The notes: generated by a model from the letters alone, not told the origin. A stretch of DNA of 64,000 nucleotides from Sinorhizobium fredii USDA 257 (GCF_000265205.3 NC_018000.1:1488001-1552000), one strand, 5' to 3'; counted from the first letter of the stretch, positions 16,647 through 26,296 are shown. Made by a program: numbers and translations.

Positions 16647-17168
16647 ATGCCTGCCACCGCCGGTCACGCGTCGCAGCAATCACCACACATTGAAGAGCAG
16701 GTCGTCGACCTGATACCGGCATTGCGGGCCTTTGCCCGGACTTTCACGTCGGCGTCATTCGAGGCTGACGATCTGGTGCAGGAAACCCTGCTTCGCGCCC
16801 TGCGCAGCATCGATCAGTTCGCGCCGGGTACGAGCCTCAAGTCCTGGCTGTTCACGATCATGCGCAATGCTTTCCGCACGCAATACAAGATCCGCACGCG
16901 CGAAGGCCCGGGAAGCACCAACTGTGCGGAATTGCCGATCCCGACAGCTCCCTCCCAGGAGTGGTGTGTGCTCAACGGCGAGCTTCGGACGGCCTTGGGT
17001 TGTCTTTCTCCCGAGCACCGCGAAGTTCTGGTGCTCGTTGCCGGTTTCGGCATGAGCTACAAAGAGGCAGCCGACATTTGCGATTGCGCAATCGGAACGA
17101 TCAAGAGCCGACTAAGCCGCGCTCGCGATGAATTGACCGTGCAAATGCACGGGAACCCCTTGAACTAG
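16647..17168 (+). CDS. EcfG-type (ECF15-like) RNA polymerase sigma factor
   Basis: The 173-residue protein contains sigma region 2 (about 18-85: LIPALRAFARTF, DDLVQETLLRAL, GTSLKSWLFTIMRN) and region 4 (about 112-165: LSPEHREVLVLV, GMSYKEAADICDCAIGTIKS). The RAFARxF...FxPGTxxKxWLFTIMRN wording is characteristic of EcfG/ECF15 general-stress sigma factors such as Sinorhizobium RpoE2. The ATG giving MPATAGHASQ was chosen because the preceding frame overlaps the DUF1236 gene and its promoter. It has its own GGAAC promoter and at least seven similar promoters nearby. It may be an EcfG paralogue such as those called rpoE5, but I do not assert that name. Confidence 0.9.
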   Translation: MPATAGHASQQSPHIEEQVVDLIPALRAFARTFTSASFEADDLVQETLLRALRSIDQFAPGTSLKSWLFTIMRNAFRTQYKIRTREGPGSTNCAELPIPTAPSQEWCVLNGELRTALGCLSPEHREVLVLVAGFGMSYKEAADICDCAIGTIKSRLSRARDELTVQMHGNPLN

Positions 17169-17183
17169 AGGATGGTTGCGCAC

Positions 17184-17278
17184 CTACAGCCGCGCGTCCA
17201 GACGCGCAAAGGTCGCTGTAGCACTTTGAATTTCTGCATGTATCCTTGATCGGCGACGATATAAGGATATATGCAGTA
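17184..17278 (+). repeat. Mosaic intergenic repeat (RIME-like), copy 3
   Basis: The most complete copy: CTACAG, a GCGCGTCCAGACGCGC hairpin, AAAGG, CTGTAGCACTTTGAATT, then CTGCATGTATCC and its partial inverted complement GGATATATGCAG around GATCGGCGACGAT. It separates the convergent sigma-factor and NepR-like genes. Confidence 0.75.
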
Positions 17279-17285
17279 GGCCCGG

Positions 17286-17444
17286 TCACTTCCTGCGCGC
17301 GTTGAGCGCTTCCTGCAACTGCTGCGCCAGTTCAAGCAGACGTTGCGGCACCGCCTCCTTCTCGATCTTGCCCAACAGGAATGCGATCCGCTCCTCGACG
17401 GCCATGTCTGCGTCCGCATCTGCACGGGCTTTGGGTTCGCTCAT
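17286..17444 (-). CDS. Small NepR-like protein (candidate anti-sigma factor)
   Basis: This 52-residue ORF encodes an acidic N-terminus followed by GKIEKEAVPQRLLELAQQLQ. The pattern E-x-V-P-x-R-(L/F)-x-(E/D)-L-x-x-x-L resembles the core of NepR anti-sigma factors, which hold EcfG sigma factors inactive. The N-terminal helix is shorter than in known NepR proteins and its usual Tyr is absent. AAGGACGGACGA precedes the ATG. The gene is convergent with the EcfG-like sigma gene, separated by the mosaic repeat, and has its own GGAAC-type promoter. NepR function is inference. Confidence 0.55.
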   Translation of the reverse strand: MSEPKARADADADMAVEERIAFLLGKIEKEAVPQRLLELAQQLQEALNARRK

Positions 17445-17471
17445 TCGTCCGTCCTTCTTACCGGGGTGCCA

Positions 17472-17496
17472 AACTTAAAATATGGTCCGCGGTTCC
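17472..17496 (-). promoter_or_regulatory. EcfG-type promoter candidate for the NepR-like gene
   Basis: On the minus strand GGAAC-N16-AGTT lies 28 bp upstream of the NepR-like start codon. Confidence 0.55.
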
Positions 17497-17647
17497 TGGT
17501 GTAAATCACCAAAACGAAGCCGACACGAAAACCCTATCCCCTTGAATTCGGAACGTCTTTGCCGCCAGCGGCGTAGACGGTCCTTCACCCTCCGAAGGTT
17601 CGCGGCGCTTGAATGGGAGCAGCAAATTGGGCTCCTTTGCGGCGCCT

Positions 17648-17836
17648 TCAAGACTTCGAAACGTGTTCCTTCTTGCCCTTGCGCTTGGTCGACGCCATTT
17701 CCTCGAGCTCCTTCTCGCTCATGGACTCGGCCATGCCCTTGGAGGCTCCCTTGAGTTCACTTTTCTTCATGTCGCCGCGCTTGGCCGCGAGTGCGGCGCC
17801 GGCTGCCTTTTGCTGTGCCTTCGATTTTGCAGGCAT
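17648..17836 (-). CDS. DUF3008-family protein
   Basis: The 62-residue, Lys/Ala-rich protein MPAKSKAQQKAAGAALAAKR... with KGASKGMAESMSEKELEEMA and the ending KRKGKKEHVSKS matches DUF3008. This is a short, hydrophilic family found in alphaproteobacteria and cyanobacteria. The start follows CGGAGGAAGAG; the longer frame upstream is arginine-rich and unlikely. An EcfG-type promoter lies about 95 bp upstream. Function is unknown; composition resembles stress-induced hydrophilic proteins. Confidence 0.88.
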   Translation of the reverse strand: MPAKSKAQQKAAGAALAAKRGDMKKSELKGASKGMAESMSEKELEEMASTKRKGKKEHVSKS

Positions 17837-17929
17837 CTCTCTTCCTCCGCTCAAGCGACGGCACGGCCCGGAAGACCCGCCGATCTTGCGACATTCCGCT
17901 CCGGCTATCGATGATATCGAGGCCCTCGG

Positions 17930-17954
17930 AACCGGCGAGATCGAATTATGTTCC
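17930..17954 (-). promoter_or_regulatory. EcfG-type promoter candidate for the DUF3008 gene
   Basis: On the minus strand GGAAC-N16-GGTT, three of four -10 bases matching the EcfG consensus. Confidence 0.55.
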
Positions 17955-17982
17955 GCGACCGGTGACTGGCTTAGGAGATGTT

Positions 17983-19311
17983 TTATTCGCGCTCGGTGAG
18001 GCTCGTCGCCAGGATCTTGTCTATCCGTCTGCCGTCCATGTCGACGATCTCGAACCGCCAGCCATCGAACTCGAAACACTCGCCGGCATCAGGCAGATGC
18101 CCGAGGATGTGCAGCGCGAAACCTGCGATCGTGTGATAGCCGCCATCCTGCGGCCGCTCGTGCAGCTTCAGCCTGTCAAAAGCGTCATGGGCCGGCATCA
18201 TGCCGTCGATCAGCAGAGACCCGTCCTCGCGTTCTACCACCGCCCGCTCTTCCGCCTCCAGATCCGGCAGCTCGCCGGCGATCGCCTCCAGGAGGTCCGT
18301 CTGCGTGACGATCCCTTCGAGGCTTCCATATTCGTCGACGATCGTTGCGAGGCGAACAGGCGCGGACTTGAACCGCTCGAGAACGCGGAAGACCGGCGTT
18401 GCCTCGTGCAGGATCAACGGTTCGCGAATGACGCCGAAGAGGTTCACCGACTTGCCGTCGAGCAATTGATCGAGCAGGTCCTTCTTCAGCACCATGCCGA
18501 TCGGCTCGTCGATATTGCCCCTGCCGATCAGCAATTGCTCGTGCCGACAATCCCGGATCGTCCTGAGAACATCCGCCGGCGGATCGTCGGCATCGATCCA
18601 GTCGACGTCGACGCGCGGCGTCATGAAATCGGAAATACGGCGATCGCCAATGCTGAAGATGCGTTGCACAAGTTCCTGCTGGGCTTCATCGAGGAGCCCG
18701 GCTTGATGGCTTTCCGCAACGATGAGCTTCAGTTCCGCGGGCGAGTGCAGCGAGGCCTCACCCGCTCCCGGACTCAAGCCAGCGAGGCGCAGCACGAAAT
18801 TGCCAAGGCCATTCAGCACGAGGATTGCCGGTCGGAGCAGAAACAGGAACAGACCAAGCGGCCGGACGACTGCAAGCGCCGTACCCTCACTGCGCTGCAG
18901 CGCCAGGCTCTTCGGCGCCAATTCACCGAGCACGATATGAAGCGCGGTGATGATCACGAAGGCGATCACCGAGGCGATGGCATGCGATCCGGCCACGGCC
19001 CAGAACTGCGGCAGCACCGCCAGCAAGGGTTCGATCAGATGGGCGAGCGCCGGCTCGCCGATCCATCCGAGGGCGAGCGACGAGATGGTGATGCCGAGCT
19101 GCGTCGCGGCGAGATTTGCGTCCAGATTGTCGACGGCGTGCCGAAGCGCGCTCGCATTCATGCGTTTCTGCGTCACCAGTTCCGCGACGCGGCTGCGCCG
19201 GACCGAGACCAGCGAGAATTCGGCCGCGACGAAGAACCCGTTCGCGGCCACGAGCAAGAACACCGCCATGATTCCGAAGAAATCGAACAGGCTACTGTCA
19301 GGGTTCGGCAT
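17983..19311 (-). CDS. CNNM/CorC-type membrane protein (DUF21, CBS, CorC_HlyC)
   Basis: The roughly 442-residue protein has a DUF21 (CNNM) membrane domain with four hydrophobic segments (first about 210 residues), a CBS pair (FMTPRVDVDWID...LDQLLDGK, and LRTATIVDEYGSLEGIVTQTDLL-like region, here VRLATIVDEYGSLEGIVTQT), and a C-terminal CorC_HlyC domain (MPAHDAFDRL...GHLPDAGE). This family is often mis-called hemolysin; members take part in Mg2+/Co2+ efflux or magnesium homeostasis. ATG 19311 (MPNPDSSLF) follows GAGAGGAGAAC; another in-frame ATG 36 bp upstream is possible. Confidence 0.9.
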   Translation of the reverse strand: MPNPDSSLFDFFGIMAVFLLVAANGFFVAAEFSLVSVRRSRVAELVTQKRMNASALRHAVDNLDANLAATQLGITISSLALGWIGEPALAHLIEPLLAVLPQFWAVAGSHAIASVIAFVIITALHIVLGELAPKSLALQRSEGTALAVVRPLGLFLFLLRPAILVLNGLGNFVLRLAGLSPGAGEASLHSPAELKLIVAESHQAGLLDEAQQELVQRIFSIGDRRISDFMTPRVDVDWIDADDPPADVLRTIRDCRHEQLLIGRGNIDEPIGMVLKKDLLDQLLDGKSVNLFGVIREPLILHEATPVFRVLERFKSAPVRLATIVDEYGSLEGIVTQTDLLEAIAGELPDLEAEERAVVEREDGSLLIDGMMPAHDAFDRLKLHERPQDGGYHTIAGFALHILGHLPDAGECFEFDGWRFEIVDMDGRRIDKILATSLTERE

Positions 19312-19471
19312 GTTCTCCTCTCGGCCCGAGCGGCCAGCCGTTTTCACCGAACAGGGAGTTTAACACGCTGTTTAGGCGGGCATGCCGTCAAATCGCCAAG
19401 CACAACACCTCTCTCCGAAACCTCGCAAGGTGCGGCCAAGGCGAATGCCCATCGGAGCCGATGTCCTGACC

Positions 19472-20812
19472 CTAGTCGTTATTGATCTCGAGCGTCTTGC
19501 TGAAGATCAGCGCGGCGATCGTGCAGAGCGCGCCGGAAAGCAGATAGTAACCTGCAAAACTCAAACCGAAACGGCTGGTCAGACCCAGCGCCACCAGCGG
19601 CGCGAAGCCCGCACCGATCAGCCACGACAGGTCCGAGGTGAGCGCGGCACCGGTGTAACGATAGGCCCTGCCGAAGCGCGACGCGACAGCACCGGCCGCC
19701 TGGCCAAAAGAAAGGCCGAGGAGGCTGAAGCCGACGATCACGAAGGCATTCCTGCCGGTGGCACCGGCCTCGAGCAGCATCGGGGCGATAAAGCTGAAAA
19801 TCGCGATCAACACGGCGCAGACGCCGAGGTGGTAACGGCGGCCGATGCGATCCGCGACGAGCCCCGAGGCGACGATGGCCAGGATCCCGCAGATCGCGCC
19901 CAGGAACTGCACGATCAGGAACGAGCTCGCGCCATGATCCGTGTAGATCTCCACCCAGCCGAGTGGAAACACGGTGACGAGATGGAAGAGCGCAAAGCTG
20001 GCAAGCGGCACGAAGGCCCCGATGAGCACGTTGCGCCCATGCAGTCGCAGCACTTCGGTGACCTGCCTTGCCTGCAACTCGTGCTCTTCCAGCAAGGTCC
20101 CGAATTCCTTCGTCATCACAAGGCGCAGCCGCGTAAAGAGCGCCACGACATTGATCGCGAAGGCGACGAAGAACGGGTAGCGCCATCCCCAGCTGAGGAA
20201 ATCGGCCTCGGAAAGCGACATCAGGAAAAAGGCAAAGAGCGCACTTGCCAGCATGAAGCCGATCGGTGCACCGAGTTGCGGGATCATCGCGTACCAGCCG
20301 CGGTGGTGCTGCGGGGCGTTGAGCGCGAGCAGCGAAGCGAGACCGTCCCAGGCGCCGCCGAGTGCGAATCCCTGCCCCAGCCGAAAGATCGCCAGCAGGA
20401 GTATCGACCACGCCCCGAGCGTTTCATAGCCCGGAAGGAAAGCGATCGAAGCGGTCGAGCCGCCGAGAAGGAAGAGCGCGATCGTCAGTTTGACGCCGCG
20501 GCCGTAGGTCCGGTCGATCGCCATGAAAACAAGGGAGCCGACCGGCCGGGCGATGAAGGCCAGCGCGAAGATGGCGAAGGAATAAAGCGTCGCGGTCAGC
20601 CGGTCGGGTGCGAAGGGAAAGAAAAGCTGCGGGAAGACGACGACCGAGGCAATGCCATAGACGAAGAAGTCGAAGAATTCGGCGGCACGCCCGATAACGA
20701 CGCCGATCGCGATGTTACCCGCCGATACCGGCCTATCGTCGTGAATGCGCCGCGCGTCACGCTCCATCGAAGAAGACGACGGGCCTAGGGACTGTTGCGT
20801 CACACTGCTCAT
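19472..20812 (-). CDS. MFS transporter, metabolite:H+ symporter (MHS) family
   Basis: The 446-residue protein has twelve predicted transmembrane helices. It shows MHS signatures: an N-terminal IGVVIGRAAEFFDFFVYGIA, the loop-2/3 region ARPVGSLVFMAIDRTYGR, and a charged central loop after TM6 (RLRLVMTKEFGTLLEEHEL). Family members co-transport organic acids or betaines with protons; substrate cannot be told from sequence. It is divergent from the cyo operon; the 272 bp between them should hold both promoters, though no clear operator was seen. Confidence 0.9.
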   Translation of the reverse strand: MSSVTQQSLGPSSSSMERDARRIHDDRPVSAGNIAIGVVIGRAAEFFDFFVYGIASVVVFPQLFFPFAPDRLTATLYSFAIFALAFIARPVGSLVFMAIDRTYGRGVKLTIALFLLGGSTASIAFLPGYETLGAWSILLLAIFRLGQGFALGGAWDGLASLLALNAPQHHRGWYAMIPQLGAPIGFMLASALFAFFLMSLSEADFLSWGWRYPFFVAFAINVVALFTRLRLVMTKEFGTLLEEHELQARQVTEVLRLHGRNVLIGAFVPLASFALFHLVTVFPLGWVEIYTDHGASSFLIVQFLGAICGILAIVASGLVADRIGRRYHLGVCAVLIAIFSFIAPMLLEAGATGRNAFVIVGFSLLGLSFGQAAGAVASRFGRAYRYTGAALTSDLSWLIGAGFAPLVALGLTSRFGLSFAGYYLLSGALCTIAALIFSKTLEINND

Positions 20813-21084
20813 GAAAGGCCTCCCACCACTCGGAGCCGCTTTGCCCGGCGCCCCTCAGAGGGGATGTTGATCAATCATCCGATCATATCAAGTGTTGAAT
20901 TGCGAAATTGCGGCTTGCCGTAGTAAAAATTCCGCTCTTCCGGGACAGACTAACCGGCAGCCGACGTACCCCGACTTCACGCCGCAATGCACAAGATTGC
21001 TGCGGTGCGACTAAAAACCTCATACCGTTCGAACCACTCCTACTTTAGTCGCAGGGCGGTCGTCATCAGAAAGGGCTCAGAGTC

Positions 21085-22251
21085 GTGCCAGCATTTCTGA
21101 AGTTTATCCGCCGCATCACCCTTTTGCCGCCGCTCTTGCTGCTTGCGGGCTGTGACTTGGTGGTCATGGCTCCCTCCGGCGACGTCGCCGCGCAGCAGCG
21201 CGATCTCATCGTCATATCGACGGTCCTCATGCTGCTGATCATCGTGCCGGTGATCTTCCTCACGCTTTTCTTCGCGTGGCGCTATCGCGGCTCGAACACG
21301 ACCGCAACTTACGATCCCGATTGGCATCATTCGACGGCGCTCGAAGTGGTGATCTGGTCGGCGCCGCTCACCATCATCATTGCGCTCGGCGCCGTCACCT
21401 GGATCAGCACGCACAAGCTCGACCCCTACCGCCCGCTCGATCGGCTGGATTCCGAGCGCGCCGTGCCGGCGGACGTCAAGCCGCTCACCGTCGAGGTCGT
21501 GGCGCTCGACTGGAAATGGCTGTTCTTCTATCCCGAGCAGGGGATCGCGACGGTCAACGAGCTCGCAGCACCTGTGGACGTACCGGTCAAGTTCAAGATC
21601 ACCGCCTCCTCGATGATGAACTCGTTCTATATCCCGGCGCTTGCCGGCCAGATCTACGCAATGCCGGGCATGGAGACGAAGCTTCACGCGGTGATCAACA
21701 AGCCGGGCGACTATGAGGGCTTCTCTGCCAACTATAGCGGCGACGGTTTCTCGCACATGCGCTTCAAGTTTTACGGGGTCGACCGGCAGGGTTTCGACGA
21801 CTGGGTGGCGCGCGTGAAGGCGCAAGGCACCGCGCTCAACCGTGACGCCTATTTGAAGCTCGAAAAGCCGAGCGAGCGGGAACCGGTCCGTTACTTCGCC
21901 ACTGTCGAGGCGGGCCTGTACGAGGCGATCCTCAACCTGTGCGCTACGCCGGGCAAGATGTGCATGCATGAAATGATGCACATCGATGCGATGGGCGGCG
22001 GCGGCAAGGAGAGTGCCGGGAACCGAGAAAAACTCGAATACGACAACAGGCACGCCCTCGAAGAGGGAGCTGGTGCCGCGACTTTTCCGGCCACGGGAAC
22101 GCCCGCGCGCAGCCAGGAGGAACCGCAGGGTACCAACGGCGCCAACGAACCGATGCAGCACGACATGCCCGGGATGGGAGGACACGAGGGACACTCGACC
22201 CCGGGCATGCACGAGGGCGGCGATCCGGCACCGGCGCAGCTCAGAAATTGA
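21085..22251 (+). CDS. cyoA: Cytochrome o ubiquinol oxidase subunit II, with Met/His-rich tail
   Basis: The 388-residue lipoprotein starts with a lipobox (LLLLAGC, Cys about 23) and two transmembrane helices, followed by a cupredoxin domain ([39 protein letters not shown]). No CuA ligand set is present, as expected for a quinol oxidase. A C-terminal extension from about residue 305 is rich in Gly, Glu, Met and His ([20 protein letters not shown]) and is longer than in E. coli CyoA (315 aa). The GTG start follows a GGGCTCAGAGTC region. It heads a cyoABCD-SURF1 run. Confidence 0.95.
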   Translation: MPAFLKFIRRITLLPPLLLLAGCDLVVMAPSGDVAAQQRDLIVISTVLMLLIIVPVIFLTLFFAWRYRGSNTTATYDPDWHHSTALEVVIWSAPLTIIIALGAVTWISTHKLDPYRPLDRLDSERAVPADVKPLTVEVVALDWKWLFFYPEQGIATVNELAAPVDVPVKFKITASSMMNSFYIPALAGQIYAMPGMETKLHAVINKPGDYEGFSANYSGDGFSHMRFKFYGVDRQGFDDWVARVKAQGTALNRDAYLKLEKPSEREPVRYFATVEAGLYEAILNLCATPGKMCMHEMMHIDAMGGGGKESAGNREKLEYDNRHALEEGAGAATFPATGTPARSQEEPQGTNGANEPMQHDMPGMGGHEGHSTPGMHEGGDPAPAQLRN

Positions 22252-22298
22252 ACGCTGGCGCGCTAGCGTCGCAAAGACACCAACGAACGGGTTTTTCC

Positions 22299-24311
22299 AT
22301 GTTCTCCGATCCAGATCTCCTGAAGTTCGTCTTTGGCCGACTGACCCTCGAGGCGATCCCCTATCACGAGCCGATCCTCGTCGCGACATTCCTCGCCGTC
22401 GCCGTCGGCGGCATCGCGCTCGTCGGTCTGATCACCTATTACCGGTTCTGGGGAGCGCTCTGGCGCGACTGGCTGACCAGCGTCGACCACAAGAAGATCG
22501 GCATCATGTATGTCATCCTGGCGCTGGTGATGCTTTTGCGCGGCTTCGCCGACGCGATCATGATGCGCCTGCAGCAGGCAATGGCCTTCGGCGGCTCGGA
22601 GGGCTACCTGCCGCCGCATCACTACGACCAGATCTTCACCGCACATGGCGTCATCATGATCTTCTTCATGGCCATGCCGTTCGTCACCGGGCTGATGAAC
22701 TTCGTCGTGCCGCTGCAGATCGGCGCCCGCGACGTGTCCTTCCCGTTCCTCAACAATTTCAGTTTCTGGATGACGACCGCCGGGGCGATCATCATCATGC
22801 TGTCGCTCTTCGTCGGCGAATTCGCCCGCACCGGCTGGCTCGCCTATCCGCCGCTCTCCGGCGCCGACTATAGTCCGGGCGTCGGCGTCGATTATTACAT
22901 TTGGGGACTGCAGGTCGCCGGCATCGGCACGACGCTGTCCGGCATCAATCTCATCGCCACCATCGTGAAGATGCGCGCGCCGGGCATGACGATGATGAAG
23001 ATGCCGGTCTTCACCTGGACGTCGCTATGCACCAACGTGCTGATCGTCGCGACCTTTCCGGTTCTGACGGCGACGCTCGCGCTGCTGTCGCTCGACCGCT
23101 ATGTCGGCACGAACTTCTTCACCAACGACCTCGGCGGCAATCCGATGATGTATGTGAACCTCATCTGGATCTGGGGCCACCCGGAGGTCTACATCCTCGT
23201 TCTCCCAGCCTTCGGCATCTTCTCGGAAGTCGTCGCTACCTTCTGCGGCAAGCGGCTCTTCGGCTACGCCTCGATGGTCTATGCGACGGTCGTCATCACC
23301 ATCCTCTCCTATATCGTCTGGCTGCATCACTTCTTCACCATGGGCTCGGGCGCCAGCGTCAACGCCTTCTTCGGCATCACGACGATGATCATCTCGATCC
23401 CGACCGGCGCGAAGATGTTCAACTGGCTCTTCACCATGTATCGCGGCCGCATCCGCTACGAGGTGCCGATGCTGTGGACGGTCGGCTTCATGGTGACCTT
23501 CGTCATCGGCGGCATGACCGGCGTCCTGCTCGCCGTGCCGCCGGCCGATTTCGTGCTGCACAACTCGCTGTTCCTCATCGCCCATTTCCACAACGTCATC
23601 ATCGGCGGCGTGGTCTTCGGGCTGATGGCCGGCGTCGTCTACTGGTTCCCGAAGGCCTTCGGCTTCAGGCTCGATCCGTTCTGGGGCAAGATGTCCTTCT
23701 GGTTCTGGCTGATCGGCTTCTACTTCGCCTTCATGCCGCTCTACGTGCTCGGCCTGATGGGCGTCACCCGCCGCGTCAGCCAGTTCGAGGATCCGTCGCT
23801 GCAGATCTGGTTCCTAATCGCCGCCTTCGGCGCCTTCCTGATCGCGCTCGGCATCCTGTCCATGCTCATCCAGCTCGTCGTCAGTTTCGTCAAGCGCGAG
23901 GAATTGCGCGACACGACGGGCGATCCGTGGGATGCCCGCACGCTCGAATGGTCGACCTCTTCGCCGCCGCCGGACTACAATTTCGCCTTCACGCCTGTCG
24001 TCCACGACCAGGATTCCTGGTGGGACATGAAGAAGCGCGGCCACAGCCGTCCGCTCGCCGGCTTCAAGCCGATCCACATGCCGAAGAACACCGGCACCGG
24101 CGTCATCCTCGGCGCGATCAGCGTCGCCTTCGCCTTCGGGATGATCTGGTATATGTGGTGGCTCGCCGGGCTCTCCTTCCTCGCCATGATCGCGATCGCG
24201 ATCGGCCACACCTTCAACTACGACCGCGACTTCTATATCCCGGCCGAGGTTGTCGTCGAAACGGAGGGCAAGCGCACCGAAATGCTTGCCAGCGAGGTGG
24301 TAGGACCATGA
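22299..24311 (+). CDS. cyoB: Cytochrome o ubiquinol oxidase subunit I
   Basis: The 670-residue haem-copper oxidase core subunit has about fifteen transmembrane helices. Landmarks are [14 protein letters not shown] (about 62-75), [18 protein letters not shown] with the CuB/Tyr-linked His, the HHFFTMG pair, and the haem-ligating region [18 protein letters not shown]. It reduces oxygen with electrons from ubiquinol and pumps protons. ATG 22299 ([10 protein letters not shown]) matches the family start; a longer TTG-started frame overlaps cyoA's end. Its stop overlaps the cyoC start (ATGA). Confidence 0.97.
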   Translation: MFSDPDLLKFVFGRLTLEAIPYHEPILVATFLAVAVGGIALVGLITYYRFWGALWRDWLTSVDHKKIGIMYVILALVMLLRGFADAIMMRLQQAMAFGGSEGYLPPHHYDQIFTAHGVIMIFFMAMPFVTGLMNFVVPLQIGARDVSFPFLNNFSFWMTTAGAIIIMLSLFVGEFARTGWLAYPPLSGADYSPGVGVDYYIWGLQVAGIGTTLSGINLIATIVKMRAPGMTMMKMPVFTWTSLCTNVLIVATFPVLTATLALLSLDRYVGTNFFTNDLGGNPMMYVNLIWIWGHPEVYILVLPAFGIFSEVVATFCGKRLFGYASMVYATVVITILSYIVWLHHFFTMGSGASVNAFFGITTMIISIPTGAKMFNWLFTMYRGRIRYEVPMLWTVGFMVTFVIGGMTGVLLAVPPADFVLHNSLFLIAHFHNVIIGGVVFGLMAGVVYWFPKAFGFRLDPFWGKMSFWFWLIGFYFAFMPLYVLGLMGVTRRVSQFEDPSLQIWFLIAAFGAFLIALGILSMLIQLVVSFVKREELRDTTGDPWDARTLEWSTSSPPPDYNFAFTPVVHDQDSWWDMKKRGHSRPLAGFKPIHMPKNTGTGVILGAISVAFAFGMIWYMWWLAGLSFLAMIAIAIGHTFNYDRDFYIPAEVVVETEGKRTEMLASEVVGP

Positions 24312-24937
24312 CCGAGCTTACCGACCACGCCCTACACGAAGGCCAGGCGCCGACCTTCTACCTGCAGGAAGAGCATCATCCTGAAGGGAGCACGATGCTC
24401 GGCTTCTGGCTCTACCTGATGAGCGACTGCCTGATCTTCGCAGTGCTCTTCGCCACACACGCCGTCCTCGGCCGCAACTATGCCGCCGGCCCGTCGCCGG
24501 CCGACCTCTTCGACCTGCCGCTCGTCGCCGTGAACACCTCGATGCTGCTCTTCTCGTCGATCACCTATGGCTTCGCCATGCTGGAAATGGAGAAGGCCAA
24601 CAGGAAGGCGACGCTTGTCTGGATGGCCGTCACCGCCCTATTCGGGATCGCCTTCGTCGGGCTCGAACTCTACGAGTTTGCGCACATGATCCACGAAGGC
24701 GCCGGGCCGCAGCGCAGCGCCTTTTTGTCTTCCTTCTTCACGCTCGTCGGCACCCACGGCATTCACGTGACGTCGGGCATCGTCTGGATGTTCGTGCTGA
24801 TGGCTCAGGTGACAAAACATGGCCTGATCCTGGAGAACAAGCGCCGGTTGATGTGCCTGTCGATGTTCTGGCACTTCCTCGACGTGGTGTGGATCGGCGT
24901 CTTTTCCTTCGTCTATCTGATGGGAGTTCTCGGATGA
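24308..24937 (+). CDS. cyoC: Cytochrome o ubiquinol oxidase subunit III
   Basis: The 209-residue protein has five hydrophobic segments and family motifs [49 protein letters not shown] and [17 protein letters not shown] overlaps the cyoB stop by 4 bp and its stop overlaps cyoD by 4 bp, showing tight coupling in the operon. Confidence 0.95.
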   Translation: MTELTDHALHEGQAPTFYLQEEHHPEGSTMLGFWLYLMSDCLIFAVLFATHAVLGRNYAAGPSPADLFDLPLVAVNTSMLLFSSITYGFAMLEMEKANRKATLVWMAVTALFGIAFVGLELYEFAHMIHEGAGPQRSAFLSSFFTLVGTHGIHVTSGIVWMFVLMAQVTKHGLILENKRRLMCLSMFWHFLDVVWIGVFSFVYLMGVLG

Positions 24938-25335
24938 GCACGCACGCACCTTCGCATGAGGATGCATTTGAGGCCCATCATGGCCATAGCCACGGCCACG
25001 AGGCCGGTCACGGTACGCTCAAAAGCTATATGACCGGCTTCGTCCTCTCCGTCATCCTGACCGCCATTCCCTTCTGGCTGGTGATGGCCGACGTCCTTGA
25101 CAGTCCGGTCCTGACCGCGGTCATCATCATGGCGCTCGGCGCCGTCCAGATCGTCGTGCACATGATCTTCTTCCTGCACATGAACACCCGATCGGAAGGT
25201 GGCTGGACGATGATGGCGCTGATCTTCACCATCGTCCTCGTCGCCATTGCGTTATCCGGCTCGATCTGGGTCATGCATCATCTCAACGTGAACATGATGT
25301 CCATGAGCCCGGAGATGATGAAGAACATGCCGTGA
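24934..25335 (+). CDS. cyoD: Cytochrome o ubiquinol oxidase subunit IV
   Basis: The 133-residue protein has three transmembrane helices and the COX4_pro signature (GFVLSVILTAIPFWLVM; IVVHMIFFLHM). The N-terminus is His-rich (HHGHSHGHEAGHG, about 15-27) and the C-terminus Met-rich (MMSMSPEMMKNMP), echoing the CyoA tail. It is the last cyo subunit; no cyoE (haem O synthase) follows. Confidence 0.95.
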   Translation: MSTHAPSHEDAFEAHHGHSHGHEAGHGTLKSYMTGFVLSVILTAIPFWLVMADVLDSPVLTAVIIMALGAVQIVVHMIFFLHMNTRSEGGWTMMALIFTIVLVAIALSGSIWVMHHLNVNMMSMSPEMMKNMP

Positions 25336-25353
25336 CAAAGCGGCTTCAGCTTC

Positions 25354-25463
25354 GCCCCTCACCCCAGCCCTCTCCCCGCGAGCGGGGAGAGGGGACAAGA
25401 ACGGCGCGGCATATCCCTTCTCCCCGCCTGCGGGGAGAAGGTGGCGGCAGCCAGTTGAGGGGC
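25354..25463. repeat. Intergenic palindromic repeat, RIME1-like
   Basis: A 110-bp element bounded by GCCCCTCA / TGAGGGGC. It contains two strong palindromes: CCCTCTCCCCGC / GCGGGGAGAGGG (25368-25393) and CCTTCTCCCCGC / GCGGGGAGAAGG (25416-25441). Size and the two-palindrome layout fit the RIME1 class of rhizobial mosaic elements. It sits between cyoD and the SURF1 gene and could reduce read-through. Confidence 0.75.
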
Positions 25464-25519
25464 GGCACTGATCCAAGCCGCATGCATTTTGACCTCCCCT
25501 TTTCAGTCGGCGACACGCA

Positions 25520-26272
25520 ATGAGCAATCCCGAAACCGCGCCTCCCTCGCGCTCCCGGCTGTCGCTCGCGATCCTCAGCGTTATCGGACTTCTTCTGATC
25601 GTCGGTCTGCTGGCACTCGGCACATGGCAGGTCAAACGTCACTACTGGAAACTCGATCTGATCGCCCGGGTCGAGGAACGCATCCATGCAGCGCCCGTCC
25701 CCCCACCGTCTCGAAACGACTGGGCGAATGTCGGCGCGGCGCGCGACGAATACCGACGAGTGCGGGCCCGTGGCCACTTCCTTCACGACAAGGAAACGCT
25801 GGTCTATGCCGCGACCGAACTCGGCGCCGGATACTGGGTGATGACGCCGCTGGCGCTCGACGATGGCCCGACCGTGCTCGTCAATCGCGGCTTCGTGCCG
25901 ACGGAGAAGCGCGCCCCGGCGACTCGGTCACAGGGGCAAATATCGGGCGAGACGGAGATCATCGGCCTCATCCGGATGGACGAGCCGGAAGGCTCTCTGC
26001 TGCGTTCGAACAAGCCTCAGGAGGAGCGCTGGTACTCCCGCGACGTCGGCGCAATCGCCGCGGCGCGCGGCCTTTCCGACGTGGCGCCCTACTTCATCGA
26101 TGCCGATGCCACGCGCAACCGTGGCGGCCTTCCGGTCGGCGGGCTGACGCGCGTCGTCTTTTCCAACAACCACCTCGTCTATGCGATTACCTGGTACTGC
26201 CTGGCTGCAATGGTCGGCGGTACGATGATCCTTGTCTGGCGGTCCGGGCGAAACGGCCATGCGGAAGGCTAA
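25520..26272 (+). CDS. SURF1-family oxidase assembly protein
   Basis: The 250-residue membrane protein has an N-terminal helix (about 15-36) followed by GTWQVKRHYWKLDLI, a central periplasmic domain (VNRGFVPTEKR; GLIRMDEP) and a C-terminal helix with NNHLVYAITWYCLAA. All are SURF1 hallmarks. SURF1 proteins help insert haem into oxidase subunit I. Here the gene follows cyoABCD, so it probably serves the quinol oxidase, as described for Surf1q in Paracoccus. Confidence 0.93.
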   Translation: MSNPETAPPSRSRLSLAILSVIGLLLIVGLLALGTWQVKRHYWKLDLIARVEERIHAAPVPPPSRNDWANVGAARDEYRRVRARGHFLHDKETLVYAATELGAGYWVMTPLALDDGPTVLVNRGFVPTEKRAPATRSQGQISGETEIIGLIRMDEPEGSLLRSNKPQEERWYSRDVGAIAAARGLSDVAPYFIDADATRNRGGLPVGGLTRVVFSNNHLVYAITWYCLAAMVGGTMILVWRSGRNGHAEG

Positions 26273-26296
26273 GCCGCCCGCATCAAGCCTCGAACG

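Noticed and set aside
17791..19485. 564-residue plus-strand frame opposite the CNNM gene
   Set aside because: It is antisense to a gene with clear CNNM/CBS/CorC motifs.
22901..24307. Long frame upstream of cyoC within cyoB
   Set aside because: It is an Arg/His-rich shadow of cyoB; cyoC begins at the ATGA overlap at 24308.
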